Shown here piece by piece: positions 38,969-50,440 of a DNA stretch of 64,000 bases. Source of the DNA: Cryptomeria japonica (taxonomy: Eukaryota > Streptophyta > Pinopsida > Cupressales > Cupressaceae); the NCBI RefSeq assembly GCF_030272615.1, contig NC_081409.1, positions 20,896,260-20,960,259 on the forward strand, in the 5' to 3' direction. The translations under genes were made by a program, and so were the position numbers. The notes beneath the pieces are model-generated. The model was not told where the DNA came from, did no database searches, and saw nothing but the letters and a program-made list of their open reading frames with translations. Numbering within the stretch: position 1 is the stretch's first letter; each line of letters starts with the position of its first letter.

Positions 38969-38973
38969 GGGGT

Positions 38974-39700
38974 TGTGGAGAAAGAGGGTCAGACAAGAAT
39001 TAAGGACAAGGGGAAAGGATGTGCTTCAGAGAGCAATGAGTGTTCCTTATGGAAAGAAGATGAAAAAAAAATGATGTTGGAGTGTGCCTATAGAAAAATG
39101 GTGAGGCTATTGAGCTTTTTAAGAATAGATATGATGAAAAGTTTGGGGATATTAGCCTGAAAATGTAGAAAATTGAGACTTCTCTCAAGAAGATCATGGA
39201 ATAATAGTACGGCTATGCTGAGAGTGTCTGCTACCAATATGTCGACAATGGTGGATAGATTGGAGAAGATGCACAATGACAGGAACTTTATGGATCTAGA
39301 GATGGATGTTGGGGTCTCAAGCTCCAAGGATATCCCTTGCACTACAAGGAGGATGAGACAAAACACCAAGGCTGTGGAGGTACCTATGCCTCAGGATCTT
39401 CTCGACCTCAAGGAAACTAAAAAGACCACAATGATGTTGGAGAAAGAGGCTACAGATGGTCTTAATATTTTCATGTAACTGGTCATGGTTTTTTGTTGCT
39501 ATGTTCACCAACACCTTTCTAGTTTTTTGTTGTTCTTTCCTTTGGTTTTTGTGGCTCTGTTGTCGTTCTCTCTTACAGCATGTTTTGTTTCTTTGTTGTT
39601 AATCTTGGTCCAGTTACTTTAATGATCTATCCTTGGATTATGATGTAAGCGGTTTTGGGCCCCCTCAAAACCTATTTTTACTTAATCAAAAACATAAATC
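38974..39700 (+). pseudogene. 3' half of the ORF split by the nested element
   Basis: Continues the ORF of 32080-32258 (VEKEGQTRIKDKGKG ...). It then frame-shifts to a Met/Lys-rich segment ending at TAA 39476-39478. The following sequence is T-rich and ends in 'gggccccctcaaaacc' and 'taatcaaaaaca', resembling a repeat's 3' tail. The product is unidentified. Confidence 0.45.
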
Positions 39701-40050
39701 TCTCTCCCCCTGGGATACACAACCAAATCAACAAAAATCTCAAAAATCTCTCTAAAACACAGACTACTCCAGCAAAGGAGCAGCACCAACACATCAATCT
39801 GGACAAAAGAGTAAATCTCTGAATTCCACCGGATCAATGTAACTCAATGCATCTAGTTCTCATCAGGAGAGGTGGAGACCTCTAACTTGTCTCTCAGATA
39901 CACAAATGTATCTAAAGGAAAAGGCTTAGTAAAAATATCAGCAAATTGTTCCTTTGTAGATACATATTCCAACTTCACTTTCTGTTCACCAACTTTCTCT
40001 CTCAAGTAATTGTATTTTATTGATATATGCTTAGTCTTTGAATCCAAACC
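39700..40050 (-). pseudogene. Copia RNase H C-terminal remnant
   Basis: The minus-strand ORF 39853-40047 reads MDSKTKHISIKYNYLREKV ... LEYVSTKEQFADIFTKPF, the conserved C-terminal end of Ty1/copia Pol (RNase H). It ends with the usual short tail. A polypurine-like CCCAGGGGGAG follows at about 39703-39715. The rest of pol is absent. It is opposite in strand to the nested element and separate from it. Confidence 0.85.
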
Positions 40051-40059
40051 CCCTTCTAG

Positions 40060-41520
40060 ATTCTTCTAATCATTTCTAAATTAGCCTAACCCATCTCCTA
40101 AATATTGGCACATCCCTAAGCAAAGGGAAGTCACTTCTCAAACCCTCGAAGTCTTTGGAAACCAATAAAGGCTTTATGTCTTCAACAAGTTAACCTTGAA
40201 AGTCTTCCAAACCATTAATGGTTAACTCAACCCTCTTGCATGATTAGAGACTTTCTTTCTAACTCAACCTTCATCTAACTCAAGGGTCTCATCAAGAATT
40301 CATTGCTTTGACCATGGTTATTCCTTTAACCCTTACACAAGAGTTTATCCTTTGGACAAAAGATTTATCCAATGGATAATCTTAGCCTAACCTTAACCCT
40401 TACCTCCTAGGGTAACCATGAGGTCTTTTCAATCATTTAATGCTTCTTTCATCTCCTCTCAAGAAGTCTTTTGTTGACAATTGTCACTATTTCATTGGTG
40501 AGAATTCTAAACATGGATTGGTAAATTTCAATCCTGGCCCTCGATAAGATCATCCAATCTTGACCATCCATTTCCTTGTTTTTCCTATAAATAGAGCCCT
40601 CCTTCTCTCATTTTAACATCCAATTATTTAGTATCAAACTTATAGATGGGTATGTGCAGGATCATGGTGTGCCAAAACAGGCCCTTAAGTGGCAATGAAA
40701 TTTTAGAAAATCAGAGTTATGCAACTTGACATGACAATTTGAATAAGTTGTGAGCATTATTTTTAAAATATGTAAGAAGAGAATATATAGAAAATTGAAT
40801 TTAGTTTCTAAGCTACTAGTTGTTTTTTGGAAAAAAAAAATCCTATTTGATGAAAATTTCAAATTTCAATGCAGTGGTACTAAAATTTTAGGAAAAAAAT
40901 AAGAAGTAGACGTATGTCTGACCACCCTAATCACAATCAAATCATAAATTTTTTTTATAATATTTATAATATAAGTATTAGACTCATGTCCGGATGTGAC
41001 ACATATTTTTTTTAATTTTTTATAAAGTAAATATTTATATATGAATTTTTTACTACAACTTTTCAGAAATTCAAAAACTCCTATGTCTGACCACCTTAAC
41101 TTGGTCAAAACCTTATGAAATTTAATTTTTTTTAATTTTTCCCTATAGTAGACGAAGCATAGGATGTGATTCATGTTTCGGATTCAAAAAATGTTATACT
41201 GTTTGAAAGTTATGAGTGTTTTTCAATCAGTATATCAATCAGGACTACTATCAGAATTCAATTAGAAAATAAATAATTATTATTTATTAAAGTCAAAATA
41301 AGACAAGCCTTATATTGTTGGAAAGATGGGAATGTCCTTAAAAAACCCTTTTTCGTTTTATCAATTTTGGCTACAAAAAAAGTCGTCAGCCACCAGTGTA
41401 AAGTCTGGAAAATCAAGGAATACTGAAAACCATGTTTTTTCAGTTGACTTTCCAGGCTTGTCACTTCCAAGCCAAATACCAAAGCATTCCCGAGCTGAAA
41501 TTTGAAATTTCAAAATTTGA
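40060..41520. other. Intergenic, promoter-like site only
   Basis: No gene. A canonical TATAAATAGAGCCC occurs at 40586-40599 on the plus strand with pyrimidine-rich DNA after it, likely the core promoter of an old LTR whose boundaries I could not place. Confidence 0.4.
40586..40599 (+). promoter_or_regulatory. TATA box, probably of an LTR
   Basis: TATAAATA followed by GAGCCC and a CT-rich stretch, a common form of plant retroelement core promoter. No downstream coding region is attached. Confidence 0.4.
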
Positions 41521-41636
41521 CTACAAAAATCGGATATCTGATTTTAATCAGTAAATTCTCTAACTAGATTTGCCCATAATTAATCTAATGTTTATTAATA
41601 TATTAATTTATAAATAAATTAGTATATGATATTAGT

Positions 41637-42139
<503 letters not shown>

Positions 42140-44035
42140 TAAGACACCATAGGACCCAAAGCGACCCAATATGGTGTCAAAATGGGTCGTATGGTGTCCT
42201 AAGGGGTCATTAGGGTTCATATGGTGTCCATAGGCATCATATAGTGTCCTAGGACACCATATGATCCCTTAAGACACCAAATTGTGTCATTATGGGTCAT
42301 ATGTTGTTCTAAGGGGTTGTAAGACACAATATGGCCCCTTAGGACACAATATGACCCAAAACGACCCAATATGGTGTCATTAGGGGTCATATGGTGTCCT
42401 AAGGGGTCATATGATGTCTTAAAGGGGTCATATGACACAATATGGCCCACTAGGACACAATATGACCCATAACAACCAAATATGGTATCTTAAGGGGTCA
42501 TATGGTGTCCTAAGGGGTTGTAGGACACCATATGACCCCTATGGACACCATAGGACCCCTTACAACACCATATGGATACCATATGACCCCTTAAGATACC
42601 ATATGGACACCATAGGACCCCTTAAGACATGATATGGTGTCCTAAGGGGTCATATAGTGTCTTGGGACACCATATGACCCCTAATGACACCATATTTGGT
42701 CACTTTAGGTCATATTGTGTCCTAAGGGGTCGTAAGACATAATATGACCCCTTAAGACATAATTTGACCCAAAGCGACCCAATATGATGTCATTAGGGGT
42801 CATATGGTGTCCTAAGGGGTCATAAGGGTTCATGGGACACCATATGACCCCTAACAACACAATTTGGTGTCTTAAGTGATCCTATGGTGTCCATAGGGGT
42901 CATATGGTGTCTTGGAACACCATACGACCCGTTATGACACCATATTGGGTTGCTTTGGGTCATATAATGTGTCCTAAGGGGTCATATTATGTCCTACGAC
43001 CCCTTAGGACAACATATGACCCGTAATGACATAATTTGGTGTCTTAAGGGATCATATGGTGTCCCAAGACACCATATGACCCCTATGGACACCCTATGAC
43101 CCCTAACGACACCATAGGACCCCTTAAGACACCAAATCATGTCCTAAGGGGTCATATTGTGTCCTAACCATATGACCCCTATGGACACCCTATGACCCCT
43201 AACGACACCATAGGACCCCTTAAGACACCAAATCATGTCGTTAGGGGTTATATGGTGTCCTAAGGGGCTGTAGGACACAATATGACCCCTTAGGACACAA
43301 TATGACCCAAAGCGACCCAATATGGTTTCATTAGGGGTCATATGGTGTCCTAAGAGGTCATAAGGGTTCATGGGACACCATATAACCCCTAACGATACAA
43401 TTTGGTGTCTTAAGGGGTCCTATGGTGTCCATAGGGGTCATATGGTGTCCTACGACCCCTTAGGACACCATATGAGCCCTTAAGACACCAAATTGTGTTG
43501 TTATGGGTCATATGTTGTCCTAAGGGGTTGTAAGACACAATATGACCCAAAGCAACCCAATATCGTGTCATTAGGGGTCATATGGTGTCCTAAGAGGTCA
43601 TAAGGGTTCATGGGATACCATATGACCCCTTAGAACACCATATGACCCCTAACAACACAATTTGGTGTCTTAAGGGGTCCTATGGTGTCCATAGGGGTCA
43701 TATGGTGTCCTACGACCCCTTAGGATATCATATGACCCCTTAAGACACCATATTTGGTCGTTATGGGTCATATTGTGTCCTAGTGGATCATATTATGTCA
43801 TATAACCCCTTTAAGACATCATATGATCCCTTAAGACACCATATGAACCCTAATGACACCATATTGGGTCTCTTTGGGTCATATTGTGTCTTACGACCCC
43901 TTAGGACAACATATGACCCATAACGACACAATTTGGTGTCTTAAGGGGTCATATGGTGTCCCAGGACACCATATGACCCCTAACGACACCATATGGTGTC
44001 CTAAGGGGTCGTAGGACACCATATGACCCCTAATA
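42140..44035. repeat. Bidirectional ~20-bp minisatellite array (1.9 kb)
   Basis: Built almost entirely from variants of AGGGGTCATATGGTGTCCTA and its reverse complement, in mixed direct and inverted order, each centred on a CATATG-like core. Longer composite units recur (for example around 42340, 42770 and 43310). Apparent ORFs here are artefacts of the repeat. Confidence 0.9.
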
Positions 44036-44069
44036 TATATATATATATATATCCCCTAATCTCTCTCTC

Positions 44070-44102
<33 letters not shown>

Positions 44103-44103
44103 A
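44036..44103 (+). repeat. (TA)n and (CT)n microsatellite
   Basis: A (TA) run is followed by 'cccctaatctctctct', the reverse complement of the 'gagagattagggg' motif at the other end of the block. Confidence 0.9.
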
Positions 44104-44351
44104 AAATATGACTAATAAAATCCAATATCGGATTTCTGCCATTGCCATTAATGTGGCAGTTCAGTAAATAAAAGGCGGCAATGGGAAATTTTTTGGGGAC
44201 CACAAATTTATACATTAAAATTGGATATCCGATTTTTGTACAAAAAAAAAGAAAAAGCCTTGTGGGCCATTTTGTGGATTCCAACGGCCCACAGTTTGCA
44301 TATTCTATTTTTTGTTGAGGGTCATGGGTTTTCAGATAGGTTGAGACAAAT

Positions 44352-45335
44352 TTGTGCTTTTGGGAGATTCTTAAAGTCAAAACTTACATTGTCAATCACG
44401 TAGGAGCATCTGTGTGGAGGGAAATTGGGAGTAGTAGTCGTCGGAAGTCTAAACACAAAATAAAACTTTCAAATGACCAAATTGAATTGTATAGAGAAAG
44501 AGATAAAGAATGTCATAGGAGGAGAAGACAAGGTATGTTAAATATTTCTAATGTTACTTCAAGTGAAGAGGAAATTGAATTTGAAAATGTGCCACAAGTT
44601 ATTGAAAATGAAAATGTAGATTTTGAAAGTGAAAATATTGAAAATTTTAAAAATGTTGAAAGTGATAATGAAAATGCTCAACATGTGGAAAATTTTGACA
44701 CAGGAGGTGAAAATGTGGAAAAATTTAACGTTGAAGGTGGAATTTCTCAACCAAGTGAACCATATGTAACACCTAATTATTACAAATCTTGAAGGCAAGA
44801 GGTCAACAAGAACCGTTCGGTTGTGGGCTACACAACTTTTCAACCAAAATTTTAGCAATAAGACATTGACCGAGCAATGCCAACTCTTTGTTCACTTGCT
44901 AAATATGATAAAGATGAGACCATTGCTAAACAAATTGAAGATTCGTATGAACAAGAAGATGGAGAGAAATTCTATTATTGCAAAAAATTTATTTGATGCT
45001 CTCAATTCTATTGGAAAGAATACCAAAGAAAGAGATAATAGAGTCACTCGAAGAGTGATTACAACCTCCTTAGTAAGCCATCAATTGAGGAAGGCTTGTC
45101 AAATGAGATAAACTTGAGTTGATTTTAACATAAACCATAAAAATTTGGATAGAGCACTTGCACAAAGACAAAGACTTGACGATCCACTTCAACAAGATAC
45201 ATGGGAATTTGGTGGGAGGCTTCCATGTGTTGATAGAAAGTTGACTGACAATGTGAAGGAGGAGATTCAACAATTTTTGCACTCTAATTCTAGAGTGTCA
45301 CCCAATGTAAAGGACATTTTAAAATTAAGAATCAG
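44352..45335 (+). pseudogene. Unidentified repeat-associated ORF remnant, interrupted by a satellite
   Basis: First segment (about 44403-44790): a basic start with RREIGSSSRRK-like and RERDKECHRRRRQ stretches, then an acidic Asn/Glu/Val-rich region. After a stop and frame change, 44821-45111 reads WATQLFNQNFSNKTLTEQCQ ... RRVITTSLVSHQLRKAC. A third piece from 45145 reads LAQRQRLDDPLQ ... RKLTDNVKEEIQQFLHSNSRVSPNVKDILKLR and runs into the satellite array at about 45340. The pieces look like one decayed protein, perhaps the N-terminal part of a transposon protein. I cannot name the family. Confidence 0.5.
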
Positions 45336-45339
45336 AAAC

Positions 45340-47423
45340 CGAGACCCCGTAGGTTCAAACAGATCGTTCGCAGGTGCCACGGGTATGACCCCGAGCGTGT
45401 CGATCGAGTGGGGGGGAAAAATAGGAACATGCATAGAATAATAATGCCTAACTGGACATGTAGGAGCCGACGGTTCGTCATCACGACGAGCTGAACGAGA
45501 AATTGGCCACGCGACAACATTCAATTGAGTGAGACTGACGATTTTTTTGACAACCAAAAAATTGCTACCCTAATAAAATAGTAGGGAAACTTTAAAAACC
45601 GAGATAGGCTTTTGTAGGGACCCCTCTCATGGCCTCGTAGGTTTTAACAGATCATTCACAAGTGCCACAGATTCTGAGTTAGGGCCTGTCAAAGTTTGAC
45701 AATTTTGAGCACTTAGGGCACTCAAGGGACGACATCGGTAGGGTATGACCCCGAGTGTTCGATCGAGTGGGGGGGAAAACTAGGAGCATGTATAGGGTAA
45801 TAATGCCTAACTGGACATGTCAGAGCTGACGGTTCGTCATCATGATGAGATGAACGAGAAATTGGCCATGCGACAACATTCGATTGAGTGAGACTGACGA
45901 TTTTTTCACCAACCCAAAAATTGCTGCCATAATAAAATCATAAGGCAACTTGAAAAATAGAGATAGGCTTTTGTAGGGACCCCTCTTGTGGCCTCGTAGG
46001 TTTCTGAGTTAGGGCCCATCAAAGTTTGACAATTTTGAGCACTTAGGGCACTCAAGGGACGATGCCGGTAGGGTATGACCCTAAGCGTTCAATCAAGTGG
46101 GGGGGCAAAATAGGAGCATGCATAGGGTAATAATGCCTAACTGGACATGTCAGAGCTGACAGTTCATCATCGTGATGAGCTGAACAAGAAATTGGCCATG
46201 CGACAACATTCGATTGAGTGAGACTGACGATTTTTTTGCCAACTGAAAAATTGCTACCCTAATAAAACAGTAGGGCAACTTGAAAAACCGAGATAGGCTT
46301 TTGTAGGGACCCCTCTCATGACCTCGTAGGTTCAAATAGATCATTCACAAGTGCCACGGATTCTAAGTTAGGGCCCGTCAAATTTTAACAATTTTGAGCA
46401 CTTAGGGCGCTCAAGGGCCGACGTCGGTAGGGTATGACCCTAAGCGTTTGACTGAGTGGGGGGGGGGGGGGGGAAATAGGAGCATGCATAGAGTAATAAT
46501 ACCCAACTAGACATGTCGGAGCCAACGGTTCATCATCACAATGAGTTGAATGAGAAATTGGCCACGCGACAACATTCAATTGAGTGAGACTGATGATTTT
46601 TTCACCAACCGAAAAATTGCTGCTCTAATAAAACTATAGGGCAACTTGAAAAACTGAGATACATTTTGTAGGGACCCCTCTTGTGGCCCTGTAGGTTCAA
46701 ACGGATTGTTCGCAGGTGCCACGGATTCTAAGTTAGGGCCCATCAAAGTTTGACAATTTTGAGCACTTAGGGTGTTCAAGGGACGATGTCGGTAGGGTAT
46801 GACCCCGAGCGTTCGATCGAGTGGGGGGGCGGGGGGGGAGATAGGAGCATGCATAGGGTAATAATTCCTAACTGGACATGTCAGAACCGATAGTTCGTCA
46901 TCGCAACGAGCTGAATGATAAATTGGCCATGCGACAACATTCGATTGAGTGAGACTGATGATTTTTTCGCCAACCAAAAAATTGCTGCCCCAATAAAACC
47001 GTAGGGAAACTTAAAAAACCAAGATAGGATTTTGTAGGGACCCCTCTCATGGCCCCGTAGGTTCAAATGGATCATTTGCAAATGCCACGGATTCCAAGTT
47101 GGGGCCCATCAAAGTTTGACAATTTTGAGCACTTAGGGTGCTCAAGGGATGACGCTGGTAGGGTATGACCCCGAGCGTTTGACCAAGTGGGGCGGGGGGA
47201 AATAGGAGCATGCATCTAGGGTAATAATGCCTAACTGGACATGTCGGAGCTGACAGTTTGTCATCGTGATGAGATGAACGAGAAATTGGCCACGCGACAT
47301 CATTCGATTGAGTGAGACTAATGATTTTTTCGCCAACCGAAAAAATTGCTGCCCTAATAAAACCCTGAGCGTTCGATCGAGGTGGGGGGTAAAATAGGAC
47401 CATGCATAGGGTAATAATGAATT
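45340..47423. repeat. Satellite array, ~365-bp unit, about six copies
   Basis: Units share 'gtaggttcaaa', 'gacaattttgagcacttaggg', 'gggtatgaccccgagcgttcga', a poly-G run, 'ggagcatgcatagggtaataatgcc' and 'ttggccacgcgacaacattcgattgagtgagact'. The landmark 'tgacgattttttt' recurs near 45535, 45896, 46226, 46588, 46957 and 47320, giving a period of 330-367 bp. Minus-strand ORFs here are repeat artefacts. Confidence 0.92.
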
Positions 47424-47585
47424 GTATCAAGTATTGTTCATTAAATGAATTGTATCGTATTATTCATTAAATGAATTGTATTGTTCATGAATTGTATTGT
47501 TCATTAAATGAATTGTATTGTATTGTTGATTAAATGAATTGTATTGTTCATTAAATGAATTATATTGTTCATTAAATAACCATTA
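47424..47585. repeat. AT-rich minisatellite
   Basis: About seven copies of an 'attgttcattaaatgaattgt' unit of roughly 21 bp, some shortened. Confidence 0.85.
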
Positions 47586-47845
47586 TTAACCATTGTTAAT
47601 TATTGGAATGAAGATTAAATATTTCCATGATAACACCACGCATAGATGAGCAACAATTTATATGATCGAATATCAACTTCTGTATATATAAAAATGTCAA
47701 ATGATTACAAATGTATGTCAATACACAAATATGGCATAAACACCAACTAAAACAAAATGTATTTCTAAATACGTGAATGTATGTCCATATACAAAATATA
47801 CATGCCAACTAGACATGTAAGAATCCCAAAACTATCTATAACATC

Positions 47846-49768
47846 CTAAGTTGTTGATGGATCATCAAAATCAATCCTCTTCGCCGCACTGCTCAGCTCT
47901 GAAGGATCCTGCACAAGAAAAATAAACCACAATTAATATTAGTTATATTATATAATTCACATTCGAAAAGTTAACATAAAAATGAACTATAATTGAACTA
48001 TTCATGTTTACCTCATCTCGACGTTTTCTCTTCAGCTTTGCAAGACTCTTGATGTATGTCTTCGATAGAGGAGGTATGTTTTGAATATTTTTATACACAA
48101 CCTACATATGTTCAGAAACATGACATTGATACAAGTTAGCATATAATTGTCACCGATAATAACAAATTATATCTACTAATCAAAAAATAAAATAAACACA
48201 CATCTACTCGAGGCATCTCTTCTTCTTCTTCAGGTATACTGGGTGTAGTCATCAAGGATGTGAAGCCAAGAATTCTCTGTATATATACACAACAAGTATA
48301 TGAAACTATCAATCTACATCTAGACATGTATAATCACTATAAGTTATTTAAACTATTCATTCAATCATATTTGCATTCAATTACCTTTCCCTTGTCTCCA
48401 ACTGCACTACCAGATCCTAAATCACACTGCCCCACACTCGTGTTGCTTGTGCCCTACAATAGTAAAATAAGATATACATGCAAGTTACTACATAATCTAA
48501 TTAATACCAATATAAATGATGAGCATGTATGTACAATAAAATACAAACGACTAGGGGAAATAATATATGTACCATCAAGCTATCAAGGCCAAATGAAATG
48601 GCCGACAAGGTGCCCTCCTGAATCTGTCTCAAGTCCTCCTCAATCATCAACTGTTAAATAGACCATGTAAATAAAAATTAGTGCTTAATATTATCTAGAT
48701 TATAAATATTTTATTAAAATATAACATGAACTGTGAAAATACAAATCTTACCACTACATCATCAATGTATGATGATGATGCCTCCTTGCCTCTAGCATGT
48801 GAGGACTCCCCAGGGTATCCTCCAGTCTGTGTAATAATATCTGGTGCATCATGCATCTCATGCACCTCATAATCTGCACTGTCCACAGGAGGATCAACGA
48901 GTTGTCCAACTGGACCCAAGCATACGTGCCCACACATGACACAACTATGGGGCACGCATATATGTGGATCTGAGGATGACGTGTCAGCACCACCGAATGC
49001 ACCACTACCATCAAGAGTAGGCTGAGCTACTGACCCAGCCTAAGAAACCAAAAGGCTACTCAAAGAGTGAATAGCCAATATGGTCCGTGAAACCGCCTCA
49101 CAAATGATATCAGGATGTTGCACTGCAGGTGGGGGATCAATAGGAGGAGGGGGGACATATGAGCCCTGGACTACTCTGACTGCCCCAGGTCTATTTTGGG
49201 GCATACCTAAACCTACACCCTAGAAAGGTTGGATGTCAAAGTAGTTCACATGTTTGCGTAAAACAAACTCAGCATGCAATTTTTTTATGAAATGGAAGAG
49301 GATATCAAGATTTTTATTGGGTAGTTTGTTGAAAACCATCCACCAACGATCCCAAAAAATTTTCACAATACCATCATTTGTGTACCATTTAGTTTTGTTT
49401 TTTTGGGATCTACGGGTTGACCAGTGCGGGGATTGACAAACAATGAGGCGATAGTGGCTTTGGATATCTCAAGATCCTTGATATCCTTATAAGACAAGCC
49501 ATTTACATATTTTTCCCTCATAGAATCTCGCCACAAAAGGGTGGCATTGTGCTCCTCAGTCATGGTTTCCATACTCTTTATGATTGACGTGAGAGGATCA
49601 AGCATTGGGTTTAGACGAGGGATCCTTTGATATACTTTTGCAATCCCCCTCAATTCATTCAAATTTTGTGCAATCAAATCCTCAATTGAGGGGGGGTTTG
49701 GCAAATGAGGGTTTGGTTGTTGCAGTTGTGGTTGGTCAGTGTTTTCATTGTTATCCCCCATTTTTAAC
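47846..49768 (-). pseudogene. Unknown multi-exon gene, FWDRWWMVF family, copy 1
   Basis: Coding segments in order: main exon 48752-49761 (ATG at 49759-49761, acceptor at 49769), then 48573-48650, 48385-48453, 48202-48276, 48012-48101 and 47846-47908 (stop TAG 47846-47848). All junctions are GT-AG. A non-coding first exon is likely near 49940-50000 (donor GTAAGA). Total 1,385 nt, one base short of 462 codons. The shortfall maps to an A7 run at about 49397-49403, where the frame slips just before the FWDRWWMVF core. Two further stops (near 49223 and 49041) fit CAG-to-TAG. The protein has a polar N-terminus, the LFVNPRTGQPVDP and FWDRWWMVF motifs, a Pro-rich linker, a small Cys/His cluster (SCVMCGHVC), acidic stretches and a basic tail (KLKRKRRDE) that could be a nuclear signal. 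No known domain recognised. Copy 2 lies at 62445. Confidence 0.75.
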
Positions 49769-49939
49769 CTAATTGAATGTAAACAATTAAATTTAGTTAA
49801 CAAATTTAAACAATTAGGTATTTGATTTAAAAAAACCTAGTTTTCATTAAAAAAATCATATTTTCAATGAAAAATCAAATAAACATTAACAAAAAATACA
49901 AAAAATGAATGAAAATGATTGAAAACAATAAAATTCTTA

Positions 49940-50105
49940 CCTTTCAATCTATTTTTTAGCAATTTTTTGCCAAAACACCGGATATCGAGTGCACCGGATA
50001 CCGGATTATAATAAAATTGCGCAGCTCATGAGTTAAAAATTACTCACGGGCTGTCACTGTCGAAATATATTTGTCTCAGAAAATCAGATATCCGATTTTT
50101 ATACT
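49940..50105 (-). other. Putative 5' end of the copy 1 gene
   Basis: A donor follows 'atagattgaaag' on the minus strand, leading to the main-exon acceptor at 49769. Upstream lie GGATATCGAG and GGATACCGGAT motifs and the quasi-palindrome ATCAGATATCCGATTTTT at 50084-50100. Confidence 0.35.
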
Positions 50106-50296
50106 TAAATTATTTTAAAATAACACATATAATATAATAATATATTATATAATACGTATTGTATTATATTATAAAATATAATTATATATTATATAATATA
50201 TAATATATAATATATAATATAATATAATATATATAATATAATACGTATTATATAATATATTATTATATTATAATATAATATATATAATATATTATT

Positions 50297-50332
<36 letters not shown>

Positions 50333-50405
50333 TTACATTATATATTATATAATATAATAATATATTATATATTATATAATATGTAATATATAATATATTT
50401 TTTAA
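50105..50405. repeat. AT-dinucleotide-rich block
   Basis: About 300 bp almost wholly composed of TATAAT/ATATTA permutations. No coding sense. Confidence 0.9.
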
Positions 50406-50440
50406 ATTAAAATTACAAATAAAAATTGGATATCTGATTT

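Larger units (their letters stand above)
32254..38973 (+). mobile_element. Pol-less Sirevirus-like LTR retrotransposon with a large unknown ORF
   Basis: LTRs 32259-33046 and 38203-38968 are flanked by the 5-bp duplication GGGGT (32254-32258 and 38969-38973). A copia-type primer-binding site follows the 5' LTR, and three polypurine motifs precede the 3' LTR. By eye the LTRs differ at roughly 50 of about 766 positions plus a 22-bp indel, so the insertion is much older than the 10.3-kb element. The interior encodes a coiled-coil/four-zinc-knuckle Gag remnant (33118-34210) and a separate ORF of about 1,130 codons (34533-37917). No protease, integrase, reverse transcriptase or RNase H is present and there is no room for them. 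Confidence 0.92.

Noticed and set aside
42217-43371. Several ORFs rich in MTPND and GSYCVLRGH phrases
   Set aside because: Translations of the minisatellite unit on both strands; no independent coding signal.
42140-44035. CRISPR-like array
   Set aside because: Plant nuclear context; repeats are contiguous, imperfect and in both orientations, with no unique spacers.
45267-47430. Minus-strand ORFs repeating VVAWPISHS and APISPP phrases
   Set aside because: They recur once per ~365-bp satellite unit and shift frame between units.
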